Counted from the first letter of the stretch, positions 16,070 to 25,639 are shown. The stretch: 64,000 nt of DNA from Paraburkholderia ferrariae NBRC 106233 (GCF_000685035.1 NZ_BAYB01000015.1:159726-223725); one strand, 5' to 3'. Made by a program: numbers and translations. Notes: generated by a model not told the origin, from the letters alone.

Positions 16070-16783
16070 CTAAACCGCCGTGAGCGCATCGAATTCGCGC
16101 TGCCCGGTGGGCGTGATGCGCAGTACCCGCGGGCGGCTGGCGCGCTCGACCCAGCCGCCCGCGATCCACGAATCCAGCAGCGCGGCGCCCAGCGCGCCGC
16201 CGAGATGCGGCCGGCGCTCGCTCCAGTCGAGGCAGGTGCAGGCAAAACGCCGCCGGCGCGCGCGCAGCGCGCCGAGATCGACGCCCCAGTCGCGCAGACG
16301 CGCGGCGCCATCGGGCGTCGCGTCGAGGCTGTCGCCTTCGATCACGAGCAGGCCGTCGTCCACGAAGCGCTCGAACACGCGCACCGCCACTTCGCCCGCC
16401 ATGTGGTCGTAGCAGGTGCGGGCGTGGCGCATCTCCAGCGGCACGGTGCGGGCCGGCTTTGTCACCGGGCGCTGCGGTGCGGCCGCCTCGGCGATGTTCA
16501 TGAGCGCCTCGATGGCCGCCGCGATGTCGGGCGTCGCGATCCGGTAGTAGCGGTGGCGCCCCTGCACGGTGAGCGCAAGCAGGCCGCCATCGGTCAGACG
16601 GGCGAGGTGCGCGCTCGCCGCCGACGGCGAAAGCCCGGCGACCAGCGTGAGTTCGCCGGCAGGGCGGGCGCTGCCGTCCATCAGGGCGAACAGCATCGCG
16701 GCGCGGCCGGGGTCGGCGAGCAGCGCGCCGATGCGCGAAAGGCCGGGGAAATGGCTAGCTTCGTCGGTGAACGGGGCGGGCAT
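16070..16783 (-). CDS. ArsR-family winged-helix transcriptional regulator
   Basis: A 237-residue DNA-binding protein. The N-terminal 100 residues form an ArsR-type winged helix (LAGELT-like helix, then LSPSAASAHLARLTDGGLLA as recognition helix and the wing QGRHRYYRI). No ArsR metal-binding CxC box is visible in the helix. A second region of about 130 residues (CYDHMAGEVAVRVFERFVDDG and onward) is found in longer members of this group; its role is not known to me. The start at 16783 has CAGGAGCCGCC just upstream. No obvious target gene is adjacent on the same strand. Confidence 0.8.
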   Translation of the reverse strand: MPAPFTDEASHFPGLSRIGALLADPGRAAMLFALMDGSARPAGELTLVAGLSPSAASAHLARLTDGGLLALTVQGRHRYYRIATPDIAAAIEALMNIAEAAAPQRPVTKPARTVPLEMRHARTCYDHMAGEVAVRVFERFVDDGLLVIEGDSLDATPDGAARLRDWGVDLGALRARRRRFACTCLDWSERRPHLGGALGAALLDSWIAGGWVERASRPRVLRITPTGQREFDALTAV

Positions 16784-16981
16784 GGCGGCTCCTGAAGTGC
16801 TCTGGGCGATTCCTTGGGGGCGGCACCTGCGTGCCATGTCCTGACTCTACCCGCGTGCGGCATTCGACGTTTCACGATGGACTGAAATGTCGGATGCCGA
16901 CGGATGCCTGCCCGCTCCCTTTTCTGCGGGCTCAGAGTGCGCTGCGCTAGAATCGGAACCTCTTTCCCCCGGCATGCAGAG

Positions 16982-17128
16982 ATGAAACGCCTTCTGGCCC
17001 TCGCGGCCGTCTGCTCCCTCGCGCTCTTATGCGCGGCCTGCGCCCAGAGCGGCCACGTGCCGTCCAGCGACGCGAACGGCATCGAGATGTACGGCACTAT
17101 CGACGAAGGCATTGCCATTCGCCATTGA
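16982..17128 (+). CDS. Small lipoprotein
   Basis: A 48-residue predicted lipoprotein. A basic start (MKR), a hydrophobic stretch (LLALAAVCSLALLC) and a lipobox ending AAC would give a mature peptide of about 28 residues (CAQSGHVPSSDANGIEMYGT and on). A -10-like TAGAAT lies about 30 bp upstream at 16948. The mature part has no recognisable domain. It stands alone between the divergent ArsR gene and the downstream AraC-type gene. Confidence 0.6.
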   Translation: MKRLLALAAVCSLALLCAACAQSGHVPSSDANGIEMYGTIDEGIAIRH

Positions 17129-17257
17129 GCACGGCTTGTCCCTGGCCTGCGCCCGGTTTGCGCCTGAACCTGGCAGAAATTGATGTCGTATTGACGTGAC
17201 TGCCACTCGGCGCGGTGCGATGATGGCGGCATCGTGTCCTTGCCCGCCCGCTGCGTC

Positions 17258-18298
17258 ATGTCTGCCCAGCCCGCCCCGCGCCATATCGTTTTCGCCGTTG
17301 CCCCGGACCTCGTCCTGCTCGACGCCTGCGGGCCGATCGAGGCTTTCTGGCGCGCCGAGCTTGCCGCCCGCGCCGCCGCACAGGTACAGCAAGCCGCCCA
17401 GGCAACGAGCACGACTGCCGGCGAGCCCTGCGCCTACCGCATCACGGTGGCGTCGCTGGAAGGCGGCGTGCTGCCCACTTTCGTCGGCCTGCCCATCGTC
17501 ACCGAGCGGCTCGATACGCTCGCTGCCGACGCCATCGATACCCTGATCGTCCCCGGCACCCCGATCGACGACACCACGCCCCTGCAAGCCGGACTCGTGG
17601 ACTGGATCGCGGCGAACGCGCCGCGCGCGCGCCGCGTCGCCTCGGTGTGCACGGGCGCGTTCTATCTCGCCGCCGCCGGGCTGCTGGACGGGCGCCGCGC
17701 CACGACGCACTGGCGTAACGCGGCGGCGCTCGGGCGGCGCTTTCCGAAGGTCGATATCGATCCCGATCCGATCTTCATTCGCGATGAACGCGCGGGCCGC
17801 GTGGTCTGGACGTCGGCGGGCGTGACGGCGGGCATCGACCTCTCGCTCGCGCTGATCGAGGAGGATTGCGGCCACGACGTGGCCATGCATGCGGCGCGGC
17901 GGCTCGTGGTGTTCATGAAGCGGCCCGGCGGCCAGGCGCAGTTCAGCGAGGCGCTGGCGGCGCAGACTTCGGCGGGGGGCACCTTCGACGCCCTGCACGG
18001 CTGGATGGCCGCGAACCTGCACACGGAGCTGAGCGTGGAGCGGCTCGCCGAGGCGGCCAACATGAGCCCGCGCACCTTCGCACGCCGCTACGCCGACGAG
18101 GTGGGGCGCACGCCGGCGCGCACGGTGTCGGCCATGCGCGTGGAAGCGGCGGCGCATGCGCTCGTGCAGTCGCGCCAGCCGCTCAAGCGGATTGCGGCCG
18201 ACTGCGGTTTCGGCAGCGAGCAGAATCTGCGGCGCGCCTTCGAGCGCCGCTATGGGGTGCTGCCGCTGGAGTACCGCACGCGCTTCGCGGCGGCTTAG
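17258..18298 (+). CDS. GlxA-type transcriptional regulator (DJ-1/PfpI domain plus AraC HTH)
   Basis: A 346-residue regulator. The N-terminal DJ-1/PfpI amidotransferase-like domain (about 8-200) shows IVFAVAPDLVLLDACGPIEA, the nucleophile-elbow-like VASVCTGAFYLAAAGLLDGR and ATTHW. The C-terminal AraC helix-turn-helix pair (about 235-335) has LSVERLAEAANMSPRTFARR and PLKRIAADCGFGSEQNLRRA. Members of this GlxA/FtrA group act as activators whose ligand-sensing domain has lost amidotransferase function; the effector is unknown here. A GTG at 17234 is an alternative start, and neither has a clear ribosome site. No obvious operon partner. Confidence 0.85.
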   Translation: MSAQPAPRHIVFAVAPDLVLLDACGPIEAFWRAELAARAAAQVQQAAQATSTTAGEPCAYRITVASLEGGVLPTFVGLPIVTERLDTLAADAIDTLIVPGTPIDDTTPLQAGLVDWIAANAPRARRVASVCTGAFYLAAAGLLDGRRATTHWRNAAALGRRFPKVDIDPDPIFIRDERAGRVVWTSAGVTAGIDLSLALIEEDCGHDVAMHAARRLVVFMKRPGGQAQFSEALAAQTSAGGTFDALHGWMAANLHTELSVERLAEAANMSPRTFARRYADEVGRTPARTVSAMRVEAAAHALVQSRQPLKRIAADCGFGSEQNLRRAFERRYGVLPLEYRTRFAAA

Positions 18299-18385
18299 TC
18301 GGCGGGGGGCTGGCGCGGCCGCGGCCCATCGCCGCCGGGACGAGCGCCTGCCCGGCCCCCCGCTGCGCCTGCCTTATTGCGACCG

Positions 18386-18391
18386 TATAAT
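18386..18391 (+). promoter_or_regulatory. -10 candidate for the acyl-CoA thioesterase gene
   Basis: TATAAT lies 57 bp before the ATG at 18449. No matching -35 box is seen at standard spacing, so this is only a weak promoter candidate. Confidence 0.3.
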
Positions 18392-18448
18392 CGACGCCTT
18401 CCCACAAATATGCCGCGCAAGCGGCAGCGCCCACGAGCGGAGCCCATC

Positions 18449-18952
18449 ATGAGTACGCCTTCCCAGCCGCTGGACCGTTCGGAGACGACGTTTCGCTTCC
18501 TCGCCGAGCCGACCTCGGTGAATTTCGGCGGCAAAGTGCACGGCGGTGCGCTGATGAAATGGATCGACGAAACGGCCTACGCGTGCGCGGCCGTCTGGTC
18601 GGGCCGCTACTGCGTGACGGTGAGCGTGGGCAACATCCGCTTTCGCCGGCCGATTCTCGTGGGCAACATGGTCGAGCTGCGCGCGCGCGTGGTGGCCACG
18701 GGCCGCACCTCCATGCACATCCACATCACGGTGCATGCGGGCGACCCGAAGAGCGGCCAGCTGCGTCTCACGACCGATTGCCTGATCGTGTTCGTGGCCG
18801 TGGACGAGAACGGCAATCCGATTCCGGTGCCGCCGTTCGAGCCGCAGACGGAGGAGCAAAAGCGTCTGGCCAAATACGCGCTCGACGTGAGGGACGCGCT
18901 CGATGCGATCATTGAACTGAAGCCCGAAGAGGTGGCGAAGGGCGTGGTGTGA
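18449..18952 (+). CDS. Acyl-CoA thioesterase, YciA/BACH type hotdog protein
   Basis: A 167-residue single hotdog-fold thioesterase that would hydrolyse acyl-CoA to free acid and CoA. The conserved core NFGGKVHGGALMKWIDETAY (helix and catalytic Asp region) is present near residues 25-45, with the strand VTVSVGNIRFRRPILVGNMV after it. A 4HBT protein of this length is typical for YciA-like enzymes. The start MSTPSQPLDRSET is preferred over an upstream ATG at 18377 that adds a basic, unconserved extension. It ends convergently with fumC. Confidence 0.87.
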   Translation: MSTPSQPLDRSETTFRFLAEPTSVNFGGKVHGGALMKWIDETAYACAAVWSGRYCVTVSVGNIRFRRPILVGNMVELRARVVATGRTSMHIHITVHAGDPKSGQLRLTTDCLIVFVAVDENGNPIPVPPFEPQTEEQKRLAKYALDVRDALDAIIELKPEEVAKGVV

Positions 18953-18993
18953 GCGAGGTTCGGCGCGCCTTCATGTGCGCGCCCCGAACACAA

Positions 18994-19026
18994 AACGGGC
19001 GGTGGGATTTAGTCCCCCCGCCCGTT
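18994..19026. terminator. Bidirectional terminator between thioesterase and fumC
   Basis: An inverted repeat with arms AACGGGCGG and CCGCCCGTT and an inner GGGA/TCCC pairing lies between the two convergent genes. T-rich sequence follows on the plus strand. Confidence 0.7.
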
Positions 19027-19049
19027 CTCTTTGTGCAGCGCCGCTGCCG

Positions 19050-20450
19050 TTAGGGCTTGAGGTTGCCGACCATCCCGGCGGGCTTCACCCACTCGTCGAA
19101 CTGGGCCTCGGTCACGTGGCCGAGCGCGAGCGCGGCGGCCTTCAGCGTGGTGCCTTCCTTGTGTGCCTTCTTGGCGATCTGCGCGGCCTTGTCGTAGCCG
19201 ATGTGCGGATTGAGCGCCGTCACGAGCATGAGCGACTCGTTGAGCAGCGTGTCGATACGCGTGCGGTTCGGCTCGATACCCACCGCGCAGTGATCGTTGA
19301 ACGAGAGCGCACCGTCGGCGAGCAGGCGGACCGACTGCAGCACGTTATGCGCGATCATCGGGCGGAATACGTTCAGTTCGAAGTTGCCGCTCGCGCCGCC
19401 GAAGTTCACCGCCACGTCGTTGCCGAACACCTGGCAGCAGAGCATCGTGACTGCTTCGGACTGCGTAGGATTCACCTTCCCGGGCATGATCGAGCTGCCC
19501 GGTTCGTTCTCGGGAATCGAAAGTTCGCCGAGGCCGCAGCGCGGGCCGCTGGCGAGCCAGCGGATGTCGTTGGCGATTTTCATGAGGCTCGCCGCCACGG
19601 TCTTGAGCGCCCCATGCGCGAATACGAGCGCGTCGGCGGCGGCCATCACCTCGAACTTGTTGGATGCGGTGACGAAGGGCACGCCGGTGAGCCTGGCGAT
19701 GGTTTCGGCCACCTTCTGCGCGAACTGCGGATGCGCGTTCAGGCCCGTGCCCACGGCCGTGCCGCCCTGCGCGAGTTCGTAGAGATGCGGCAGCGACGAT
19801 TCGACGTGCTTGATGCCCTGATCCAGTTGCGCCACGTAGCCCGAGAACTCCTGGCCGAGCGTGAGGGGCGTGGCGTCCTGCAGGTGCGTGCGGCCGATCT
19901 TGACGATGCCGGCGAATGCCCTGGCCTTGGCGTCGAGCGTGTCGCGCAGCGTCTTCAGCGCGGGCAGCAGATGCTTGACGATGGCGTAGGCGGCGGCGAC
20001 GTGCATGGCCGTGGGGAACACGTCGTTGGACGACTGGCCGCGGTTCACGTCGTCGTTCGGATGCACGAGGCGCGACTCGCCGCGCTCGCCGCCCAGAATC
20101 TCGCTCGCGCGATTGGCGATCACCTCGTTGAGGTTCATGTTGGTCTGCGTGCCGGAGCCCGTTTGCCACACGGCGAGCGGGAATTCGCCGGGATGCTTGC
20201 CTTCGATGATCTCGTCGGCGGCGGCGATGATCGCGCGGGCCTTCTTTTCGTCGAGCACGCCGAGGCCCTGGTTCACCTCGGCCGCCGCGCGCTTGATCGT
20301 GGCGAGCGCGGTGATGAGTTCGGGCGACTGCTTCTCGGTCGAGATGCGGAAATTCTGCAGGGAACGCTGCGTTTGCGCGCCCCAGAGGCGCGCGGCAGGA
20401 ACGGCGATTTCGCCGAACGTGTCGCGTTCGAGTCGTACGTCTTCGGTCAT
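19050..20450 (-). CDS. fumC: Fumarate hydratase, class II
   Basis: It interconverts fumarate and L-malate in the TCA cycle; the class II enzyme is a homotetramer without an iron-sulfur cluster. 466 residues. The signature GSSIMPGKVNPTQSEA, the catalytic Ser loop, is present, with the earlier conserved TGSGTQTNMNLNEVIANRA and the active-site region GRTHLQDATPLTLGQEF. The start at 20450 (MTEDVRLERDTFG) has GGAG upstream. An in-frame upstream extension to 20573 is Pro-rich and rejected. Confidence 0.97.
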   Translation of the reverse strand: MTEDVRLERDTFGEIAVPAARLWGAQTQRSLQNFRISTEKQSPELITALATIKRAAAEVNQGLGVLDEKKARAIIAAADEIIEGKHPGEFPLAVWQTGSGTQTNMNLNEVIANRASEILGGERGESRLVHPNDDVNRGQSSNDVFPTAMHVAAAYAIVKHLLPALKTLRDTLDAKARAFAGIVKIGRTHLQDATPLTLGQEFSGYVAQLDQGIKHVESSLPHLYELAQGGTAVGTGLNAHPQFAQKVAETIARLTGVPFVTASNKFEVMAAADALVFAHGALKTVAASLMKIANDIRWLASGPRCGLGELSIPENEPGSSIMPGKVNPTQSEAVTMLCCQVFGNDVAVNFGGASGNFELNVFRPMIAHNVLQSVRLLADGALSFNDHCAVGIEPNRTRIDTLLNESLMLVTALNPHIGYDKAAQIAKKAHKEGTTLKAAALALGHVTEAQFDEWVKPAGMVGNLKP

Positions 20451-20645
20451 GGTGCACTCCGGTGGAGGGGGCGGCGCCGGCCGGGCGGGAGCGCCGTCTT
20501 CGGGGCCGCTTCGGGTTCGATTGTGGCCGAAAACGGGCGCCGGCATCGCCGAAGCGGGCAGGGCGGATGCCATCGCCGCAGGCGTCGTCCCGCGGCTCGC
20601 CGGCCGGCTGGCGGTGGGGGGCCGGCAGGCTGGCGGTGGGCGCCG

Positions 20646-22436
20646 CTAAAGCTGGTCGTTGACCGGCAGCAGCAAGAATAGCCCGGTCAGGAGATTTCGG
20701 TAGAAACCCGCGTTCGGGTCGACGTTGTAGGTGCGGGTCCTGCCGTTCTCGTCGACGTCGGTCCAGACGAGCGGCGAAGTGGCGGCCGTGCCGGCGAGCG
20801 CGGCGCGCTGGGCCGGTGTGGCGAGCGTCACGCGGTAGCTCACCTTGGGCGAGGTCGCGAGCGCGAAATAGCCGGCCACCTCGTGCGCGAGCGCGGGGCT
20901 GTCGATGGTGAGCGCGAGTTCGGTGTTGAGGTTGGCCGAACGCGGGTCGAGGTTGAGCGAGCCGATCACGAGCGTGGCGTCGTCGATCACGTAGGCCTTG
21001 GCGTGCAGGCTCGCGCGCGAGCGCGAGCCGACGAGCCCCAGCGGCTGGCGTTCGTTGCGCCCGGGCTGACGCGGCTTGAACTCGTAGAGCTCGGCGCCCG
21101 CGCGCAGGAGCGGCACGCGGTACGGGCTGTAGCCGGCCTGCACGGCAACGGCGTCGGTGGCGGCGAGCGAGTTGGTCAGGAACGCCACGCGCACGCCCTG
21201 CGCGGTGAGCTTGCGGACTTCCGCCACGCCCGCGTCGTGCGGCACGAAATACGGCGTGAAGGCCAGCACGCTGCTGCGCGCGGCATGGATCCGGTCGAGC
21301 AGCGAGCGCATGGCGGCGCCCATCCCGGCGTTTTGCGTGGCTTGCGCGTCGGCGATCTTCTCGGGCGAATCGGCCACGAACGCGCAATTCGCCCACACGA
21401 GGCCCAACTGGCGCTGGGTGATCTGCGCGTCGAGCGGGGTGGCGTTCAGTGGCCGGGCGTTGTAGGGATCGGCGTTCTCGTGCCAGTGCTTGCGCAACTC
21501 GTCGCGTGCGGTGTCGAGGTCGTGCGGGTCGAAGTGCTGGCGGTTCAGCACGCTCAGCGGGTAGGCGACGCTGCTGTTCCAGTAGGCGTCGAAGCTCGCC
21601 GAAATCTGCGCGGTCACCGGGCCGGCGGCCAGCACGTCGAGATCGCTGAACTGCAGCGTCGGGCTGGCGCTGAAGTACTCGTCGCCGAGGTTGCGCCCGC
21701 CCACGATGGCCAGCTGGTTATCGACGATCATCGCCTTGTTGTGCATGCGGCGCGTGAACTGGTCGATGTTCGTGAAGAGGTTCGTCGTGCGCTCGAGCAT
21801 GCCCGCGTTGGCGCTGCCGTACGGATTGAACACGCGGATCTGGATTTGCGGATGCGTGTTGAGCGCCGCCATCAGGCGGCCGATGTCGCGGAAGTTCAGG
21901 TCGTCCACGAGCATGCGCACGCGCACGCCGCGATCGGCCGCGTAGAGGGCCGCGCCCAGGAGCAGCTTGCCGGTCGTGTCCTCGTTCGCGATGTAGTACT
22001 GCATGTCGAGCGTCTTCGTCGCCGCGCGGGCGAGCGCGATGCGCATCTGCAGCGCGTCGGTGCCCGTGGCGAGCAGGCGGAAGCCGGACTGGCCCGGGTG
22101 CGCGGCCTCGGGGGCGGCAAGCGCGGCGGCGAGCGGCGTGGCCTCGGTGGGCGGCAGCGCGTGCGTGACGTCGCGCGGGTAGGCCGTGGCGGGCGGGCGC
22201 GTGGCGCATGCCGCGAGAAGTGCGAGGAGCGCGAGCAGCGCCGTGGAGATGAGCACGCGTGCCGCGTAGCGGCACGACGAGAATGCGGTCGAGGCGGGTG
22301 GCGCGGTCAAGCAGGGTCTCCCGTGCGGTTCCGGCGCGTGCTGCGCGCGGCCAGGCGATGTCGTGCGGTCTTCGGGGATGGCGCGAAGCCTTGCGGCCGG
22401 CTTCCGGCATGTGTCCGGCTTATACCCGGCTTGCAC
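20646..22436 (-). CDS. Phospholipase D/cardiolipin synthase-family lipoprotein
   Basis: Two phospholipase D catalytic motifs are seen: HNKAMIVDNQLAIVGGRN and HAKAYVIDDATLVIGSLN (HxKxxxxD), so it is likely a cardiolipin-synthase-like phosphatidyltransferase or phosphodiesterase. A lipobox (LLALLAACATRP) predicts anchoring to a membrane. With the ATG at 22436 the lipobox Cys is near residue 76, which is far too late for a signal peptide. A GTG at 22256 (VLISTALLALLALLAAC) would put it near residue 16, so the true start is probably close to 22256. I keep the longer limit because no ribosome site decides it. The region in front of the ATG holds CCCGATATGTG direct repeats. Confidence 0.82.
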   Translation of the reverse strand: MQAGYKPDTCRKPAARLRAIPEDRTTSPGRAQHAPEPHGRPCLTAPPASTAFSSCRYAARVLISTALLALLALLAACATRPPATAYPRDVTHALPPTEATPLAAALAAPEAAHPGQSGFRLLATGTDALQMRIALARAATKTLDMQYYIANEDTTGKLLLGAALYAADRGVRVRMLVDDLNFRDIGRLMAALNTHPQIQIRVFNPYGSANAGMLERTTNLFTNIDQFTRRMHNKAMIVDNQLAIVGGRNLGDEYFSASPTLQFSDLDVLAAGPVTAQISASFDAYWNSSVAYPLSVLNRQHFDPHDLDTARDELRKHWHENADPYNARPLNATPLDAQITQRQLGLVWANCAFVADSPEKIADAQATQNAGMGAAMRSLLDRIHAARSSVLAFTPYFVPHDAGVAEVRKLTAQGVRVAFLTNSLAATDAVAVQAGYSPYRVPLLRAGAELYEFKPRQPGRNERQPLGLVGSRSRASLHAKAYVIDDATLVIGSLNLDPRSANLNTELALTIDSPALAHEVAGYFALATSPKVSYRVTLATPAQRAALAGTAATSPLVWTDVDENGRTRTYNVDPNAGFYRNLLTGLFLLLPVNDQL

Positions 22437-22537
22437 CCTATGTGTACCCGATATGTGCCCGATATGTGCCCGATTTTACGAGAGCGGCGCGCCCCGTGCT
22501 TTCACCCCGTACAGGGCAGGGGCGCGCCGGCTGGCTC

Positions 22538-23506
22538 TCAGCGTCGTGCGGCCGGCGTGCCCGCCTGCGGCGCCTCTTCCGCGTCGCGCGTGCTGCCGCG
22601 CGCCGGCCTGCCGGCCCAGTAGCCCGCAAGCAGCGATCCCGAAAGGTTGTGCCAGACCGAGAACAGGGCGCCGGGCAACGCGGCGAGCGGCGAGAAGTAG
22701 AGCTTGCCGAGCGTGGCGGCCAGGCCCGAGTTCTGCATGCCGACCTCGATGGCGAGCGTGCGGCACACGGACTCGTCGAAGCCGAGCAGGCGGCCGCCCC
22801 AGTAGCCGCCGAGCAGGCCGATGCCGTTGTGCAGTACCACGCCGAGCGCGACCACGGGCCCGACCGTCGCGATGCTCGCGTGCGTGCCGCCCACCACCGC
22901 GGCGATGATCGCGAGGATGGCGACCATCGAGACGAGCGGCAGCACCGGCTCCACGCGGCGCACGAGCTGTCCGGCGAAGCGGTTGACGACGAGGCCGATC
23001 ACGATGGGCAGGCCCACGATCTGCAGGATGCTCAGGAGCATGCCGCGCACATCGACCACGATCGAGGCATCGACATAGAGGCGCGTGAGGAGCGGCGTCG
23101 CGAACACGCCGACGAGCGTGGAAAGCGCGCTGATCGTCACCGAAAGCGCGACGTCGCCGCGCGCGAGATAGATCATCACGTTCGATGCGGTGCCGCTCGC
23201 CACGCTGCCGACGAGCACCATGCCCGCGGTGAGGTCGGGCGGCATGTGCAGCGCCTTCGCGATGGCCCAGGCCGCGAGCGGCATCACGAGATAGTGCAGG
23301 AAGATGCCGGCCAGCACGGGCGCGGGGCGCGTGAAGACGCGCTGGAAGTCGGCGAAGGACAGCGTGACGCCCATCGCGAGCATGATGATCATGAGCAGCG
23401 TGGTGACGTGCGGCGCGATCGGCGCGACCGAGCCCGGCGCGAAGTAGGCGAGGAGCGAGACGAGCACGGCCCAGAGCGGAAACAGGCGGGTAATCGGGGC
23501 AAGCAT
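22538..23506 (-). CDS. Bile acid:sodium symporter (BASS) family transporter
   Basis: A 322-residue inner-membrane protein with about nine or ten hydrophobic segments. It shows the BASS hallmark EVGMQNSGLAATLG and a matching upstream segment GSVASGTASNVMIYLARGDV that together form the crossing helices. Bacterial members transport organic anions such as keto-acids or pantothenate with sodium; the substrate here cannot be told from sequence. The C-terminal 25 residues are charged and variable. A single gene between the PLD gene and the MATE gene, all on the minus strand with sizeable gaps. Confidence 0.85.
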   Translation of the reverse strand: MLAPITRLFPLWAVLVSLLAYFAPGSVAPIAPHVTTLLMIIMLAMGVTLSFADFQRVFTRPAPVLAGIFLHYLVMPLAAWAIAKALHMPPDLTAGMVLVGSVASGTASNVMIYLARGDVALSVTISALSTLVGVFATPLLTRLYVDASIVVDVRGMLLSILQIVGLPIVIGLVVNRFAGQLVRRVEPVLPLVSMVAILAIIAAVVGGTHASIATVGPVVALGVVLHNGIGLLGGYWGGRLLGFDESVCRTLAIEVGMQNSGLAATLGKLYFSPLAALPGALFSVWHNLSGSLLAGYWAGRPARGSTRDAEEAPQAGTPAARR

Positions 23507-23853
23507 GGAAGGGTGGTCCGGTTTTATGGTCGTGAGTGCTGCGCGAGCGGCGCAGCGGCGGCGCTCGCCCGGGCAGGCCTGCGGTGTTGCCTGAGCAGCG
23601 CGGGGCCCCTTGAAGGCGCGCGCGAACGGCTGGACGGTGCAGGCGCCGCTGCGGTGGCGGCTGTGCGCCTGCGGTTCGGAAGTCTCCTCGTGTCCGCTGC
23701 GCGCGCGTGCCTCTTGGGCGGCGAGCGCAGCCGGGCTATTTTAACCGCACGCTTAATCGTTCACGCCCAGCCCCGGGTTTGTCCCGGGATGGCCCGGTGT
23801 TCGCCCCGTGTTCGCCCCGTATTCGTTCCGTGTTAGTCCGGTGAGGCTTGTTT
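23507..23853. other. Intergenic region between BASS and MATE genes
   Basis: 347 bp without a convincing gene. It should hold the promoter of the BASS gene. Its MATE-proximal end (about 23785-23845) has imperfect repeats of the form GTTCGCCCCGT. A short inverted repeat CCCGGG-TTTGT-CCCGGG near 23770 could end MATE transcription. Confidence 0.5.
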
Positions 23854-25260
23854 TCAGGCCGGCGTGGTTTGCGAAGCCGCCATGGCAATGCGGCGCCGGC
23901 TCATGCGGTGAAAGCGCAGCGTCATCAGCAGCGCGACCGTGGAGAGGCCTGCGGCGAGCCCCCACCAGAGCCCGCGGGCGCCCAGCCCGAAATGGAAGGC
24001 GAGCGCGTAGCCGATGGGAAAGCCGATGCCCCAGTAGCCGAGCGTCGCCGCCATCATCGGGATGCGCGTGTCCTTGAGGCCGCGCAGGCAGCCCGAGCCG
24101 ACCGTCTGCACGCCGTCGGCGATCTGGAACAGCGCCGCGACGCCGAGCAGCGAAGCCGCGAGCGAGACGGTGGCCGCGTTGGCGGGGTCGTCGAGATGCA
24201 GGTAGAGCCCGACGATCCAGTGCGGCGCGAACACCATCACGAGCGCCGAGAGCGACATGAAGCCTCCGCCGAGCGCGAGGGCGACGAAGCCCGCATGGCG
24301 CGCCGCGCCGGGTTGGCCGGCGCCGGTCCAGTAGCCCACGCGCACGTTGGCCGCCTGGCCGATCGCGAGCGGCACCATGAACGACACCGAGGCGACGTTC
24401 AGCGCGATCTGGTGCGCCGCCAGCGGCGTTTCGCCGAGCAGGCCCATGAGGAGCCCGGTGGCGAGGAACAGCATGGCCTCGACGGCGTAGGTGATCGCCA
24501 CGGGCCAGCCGATCGAGACGAGCTCGCCCATCATGGGCGCCGTGGGCCGGCGCGCGGCGACGAAATGCTGGTGCGAGGGCCGCAGGTGCAGGAGCGCCAT
24601 CAGCATGATGGCGGTGAGCCAGATCGTGACGAGCGTGGCCGTGGGCGAGCCGAGGAAGCCGAGGCGCGGCAGCCCCCACACGCCGTGGATCAGCCCGTAG
24701 TTGAGGAAGCCGTTCACGAACACGCCGGCGAGCGAGACCCACAGCAGGCGTTTGGCCGCGCCGATGGCGGGCAGGAAGGAGCGCAGCAGCCCCACGCCGA
24801 TCAGACTCGCGGGCGAGGCCCAGCGCAGCACGGCCGCGTATTCGCCCACGCGCTGCGCGAGCGGCGCGGGTTCGCCGAGCGCGAGCAGGATCGGACCCGC
24901 GAACGAGAGCAGCGCGAACGCGGGCAGCGAGAGCACGAGCGCGAGCGCGAGGCCGGTCCAGTAGATGTGCGGCACGTCGTCTTCGTTCTGCGCGCCGCGC
25001 GCGTGCGCGACGCTCACGCTCACCGAACTCAGCACGCCCTGCAGCACCGTCACCACGACGAAGAACAGGTTCGCGCCGAGGCCGCCCGCCGCGAGCGCGT
25101 CGGCGCCGAGCGAGCCGAGCAGCACCGTGTCGGTCACGCTCATGGCCATCTGCGAAAGCTGGGCGATGGCGAGCGGCGCGGCAAGGCGCGCGGTGTCGGC
25201 GGCGTGGCGGGAGAGCGTGGGCGGCGCGATGGCGCGCGTGGCGAGGGTCGGTCGGGTCAT
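23854..25260 (-). CDS. MATE family multidrug efflux transporter, NorM type
   Basis: A 468-residue inner-membrane cation-coupled drug or metabolite exporter with 12 predicted membrane segments. It opens ETARLAAP-like (ADTARLAAPLAIAQLSQMAM) and has the family hallmark TDTVLLGSLGADALAAGGLG, then a second-half repeat with TPLAAHQIALNVASVSFMVP. The length is normal for NorM. ATG at 25260 is preferred over a TTG three codons earlier. Substrates are unknown. Confidence 0.88.
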   Translation of the reverse strand: MTRPTLATRAIAPPTLSRHAADTARLAAPLAIAQLSQMAMSVTDTVLLGSLGADALAAGGLGANLFFVVVTVLQGVLSSVSVSVAHARGAQNEDDVPHIYWTGLALALVLSLPAFALLSFAGPILLALGEPAPLAQRVGEYAAVLRWASPASLIGVGLLRSFLPAIGAAKRLLWVSLAGVFVNGFLNYGLIHGVWGLPRLGFLGSPTATLVTIWLTAIMLMALLHLRPSHQHFVAARRPTAPMMGELVSIGWPVAITYAVEAMLFLATGLLMGLLGETPLAAHQIALNVASVSFMVPLAIGQAANVRVGYWTGAGQPGAARHAGFVALALGGGFMSLSALVMVFAPHWIVGLYLHLDDPANAATVSLAASLLGVAALFQIADGVQTVGSGCLRGLKDTRIPMMAATLGYWGIGFPIGYALAFHFGLGARGLWWGLAAGLSTVALLMTLRFHRMSRRRIAMAASQTTPA

Positions 25261-25417
25261 GAAAGACAAGCGGCGCGAAATATCGCGCCGCGCGGAACTG
25301 GGCGTTTTTATGGGCTTTCTGCGAAAGCAGACAGCTTATTGCGGGATAGCCCTATTGTCGATCAATAAGCCCATTTCTGGTGCAGTTTCTTTCAGTCCGC
25401 TTTTTCGCCCCGCATTT

Positions 25418-25639
25418 TCATTCCGGTTCGCGTATCGCAATGCGCGTGTCGCCGAGCAGCACGACCTGGCCCGCGCGGATCTTGCAGGTCTTGCGCAATT
25501 CCACTTCGCCATCCACCTTCACGGCGCCGGAGGCGACGATCTGCTTGGCCGATCCGCCGCTATCCGCGAGCCCTGTGATCTTCAGGAGGTTGTGCAATTC
25601 GACGAAGTCGCCGGTCAGCGTGAAATCGAGGTTGGGCAT
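25418..25639 (-). CDS. Small S4-domain RNA-binding protein (YbcJ-like)
   Basis: A 73-residue protein consisting of one S4 RNA-binding domain: VELHNLLKITGLADSGGSAK, then QIVASGAVKVDGEVELRKTC and IRAGQVVLL. This matches YbcJ-like proteins of unknown precise role that bind structured RNA, possibly in ribosome or tRNA metabolism. The start at 25639 (MPNLDFTLTGDF) is conserved; a start nine codons upstream is possible. Confidence 0.88.
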   Translation of the reverse strand: MPNLDFTLTGDFVELHNLLKITGLADSGGSAKQIVASGAVKVDGEVELRKTCKIRAGQVVLLGDTRIAIREPE

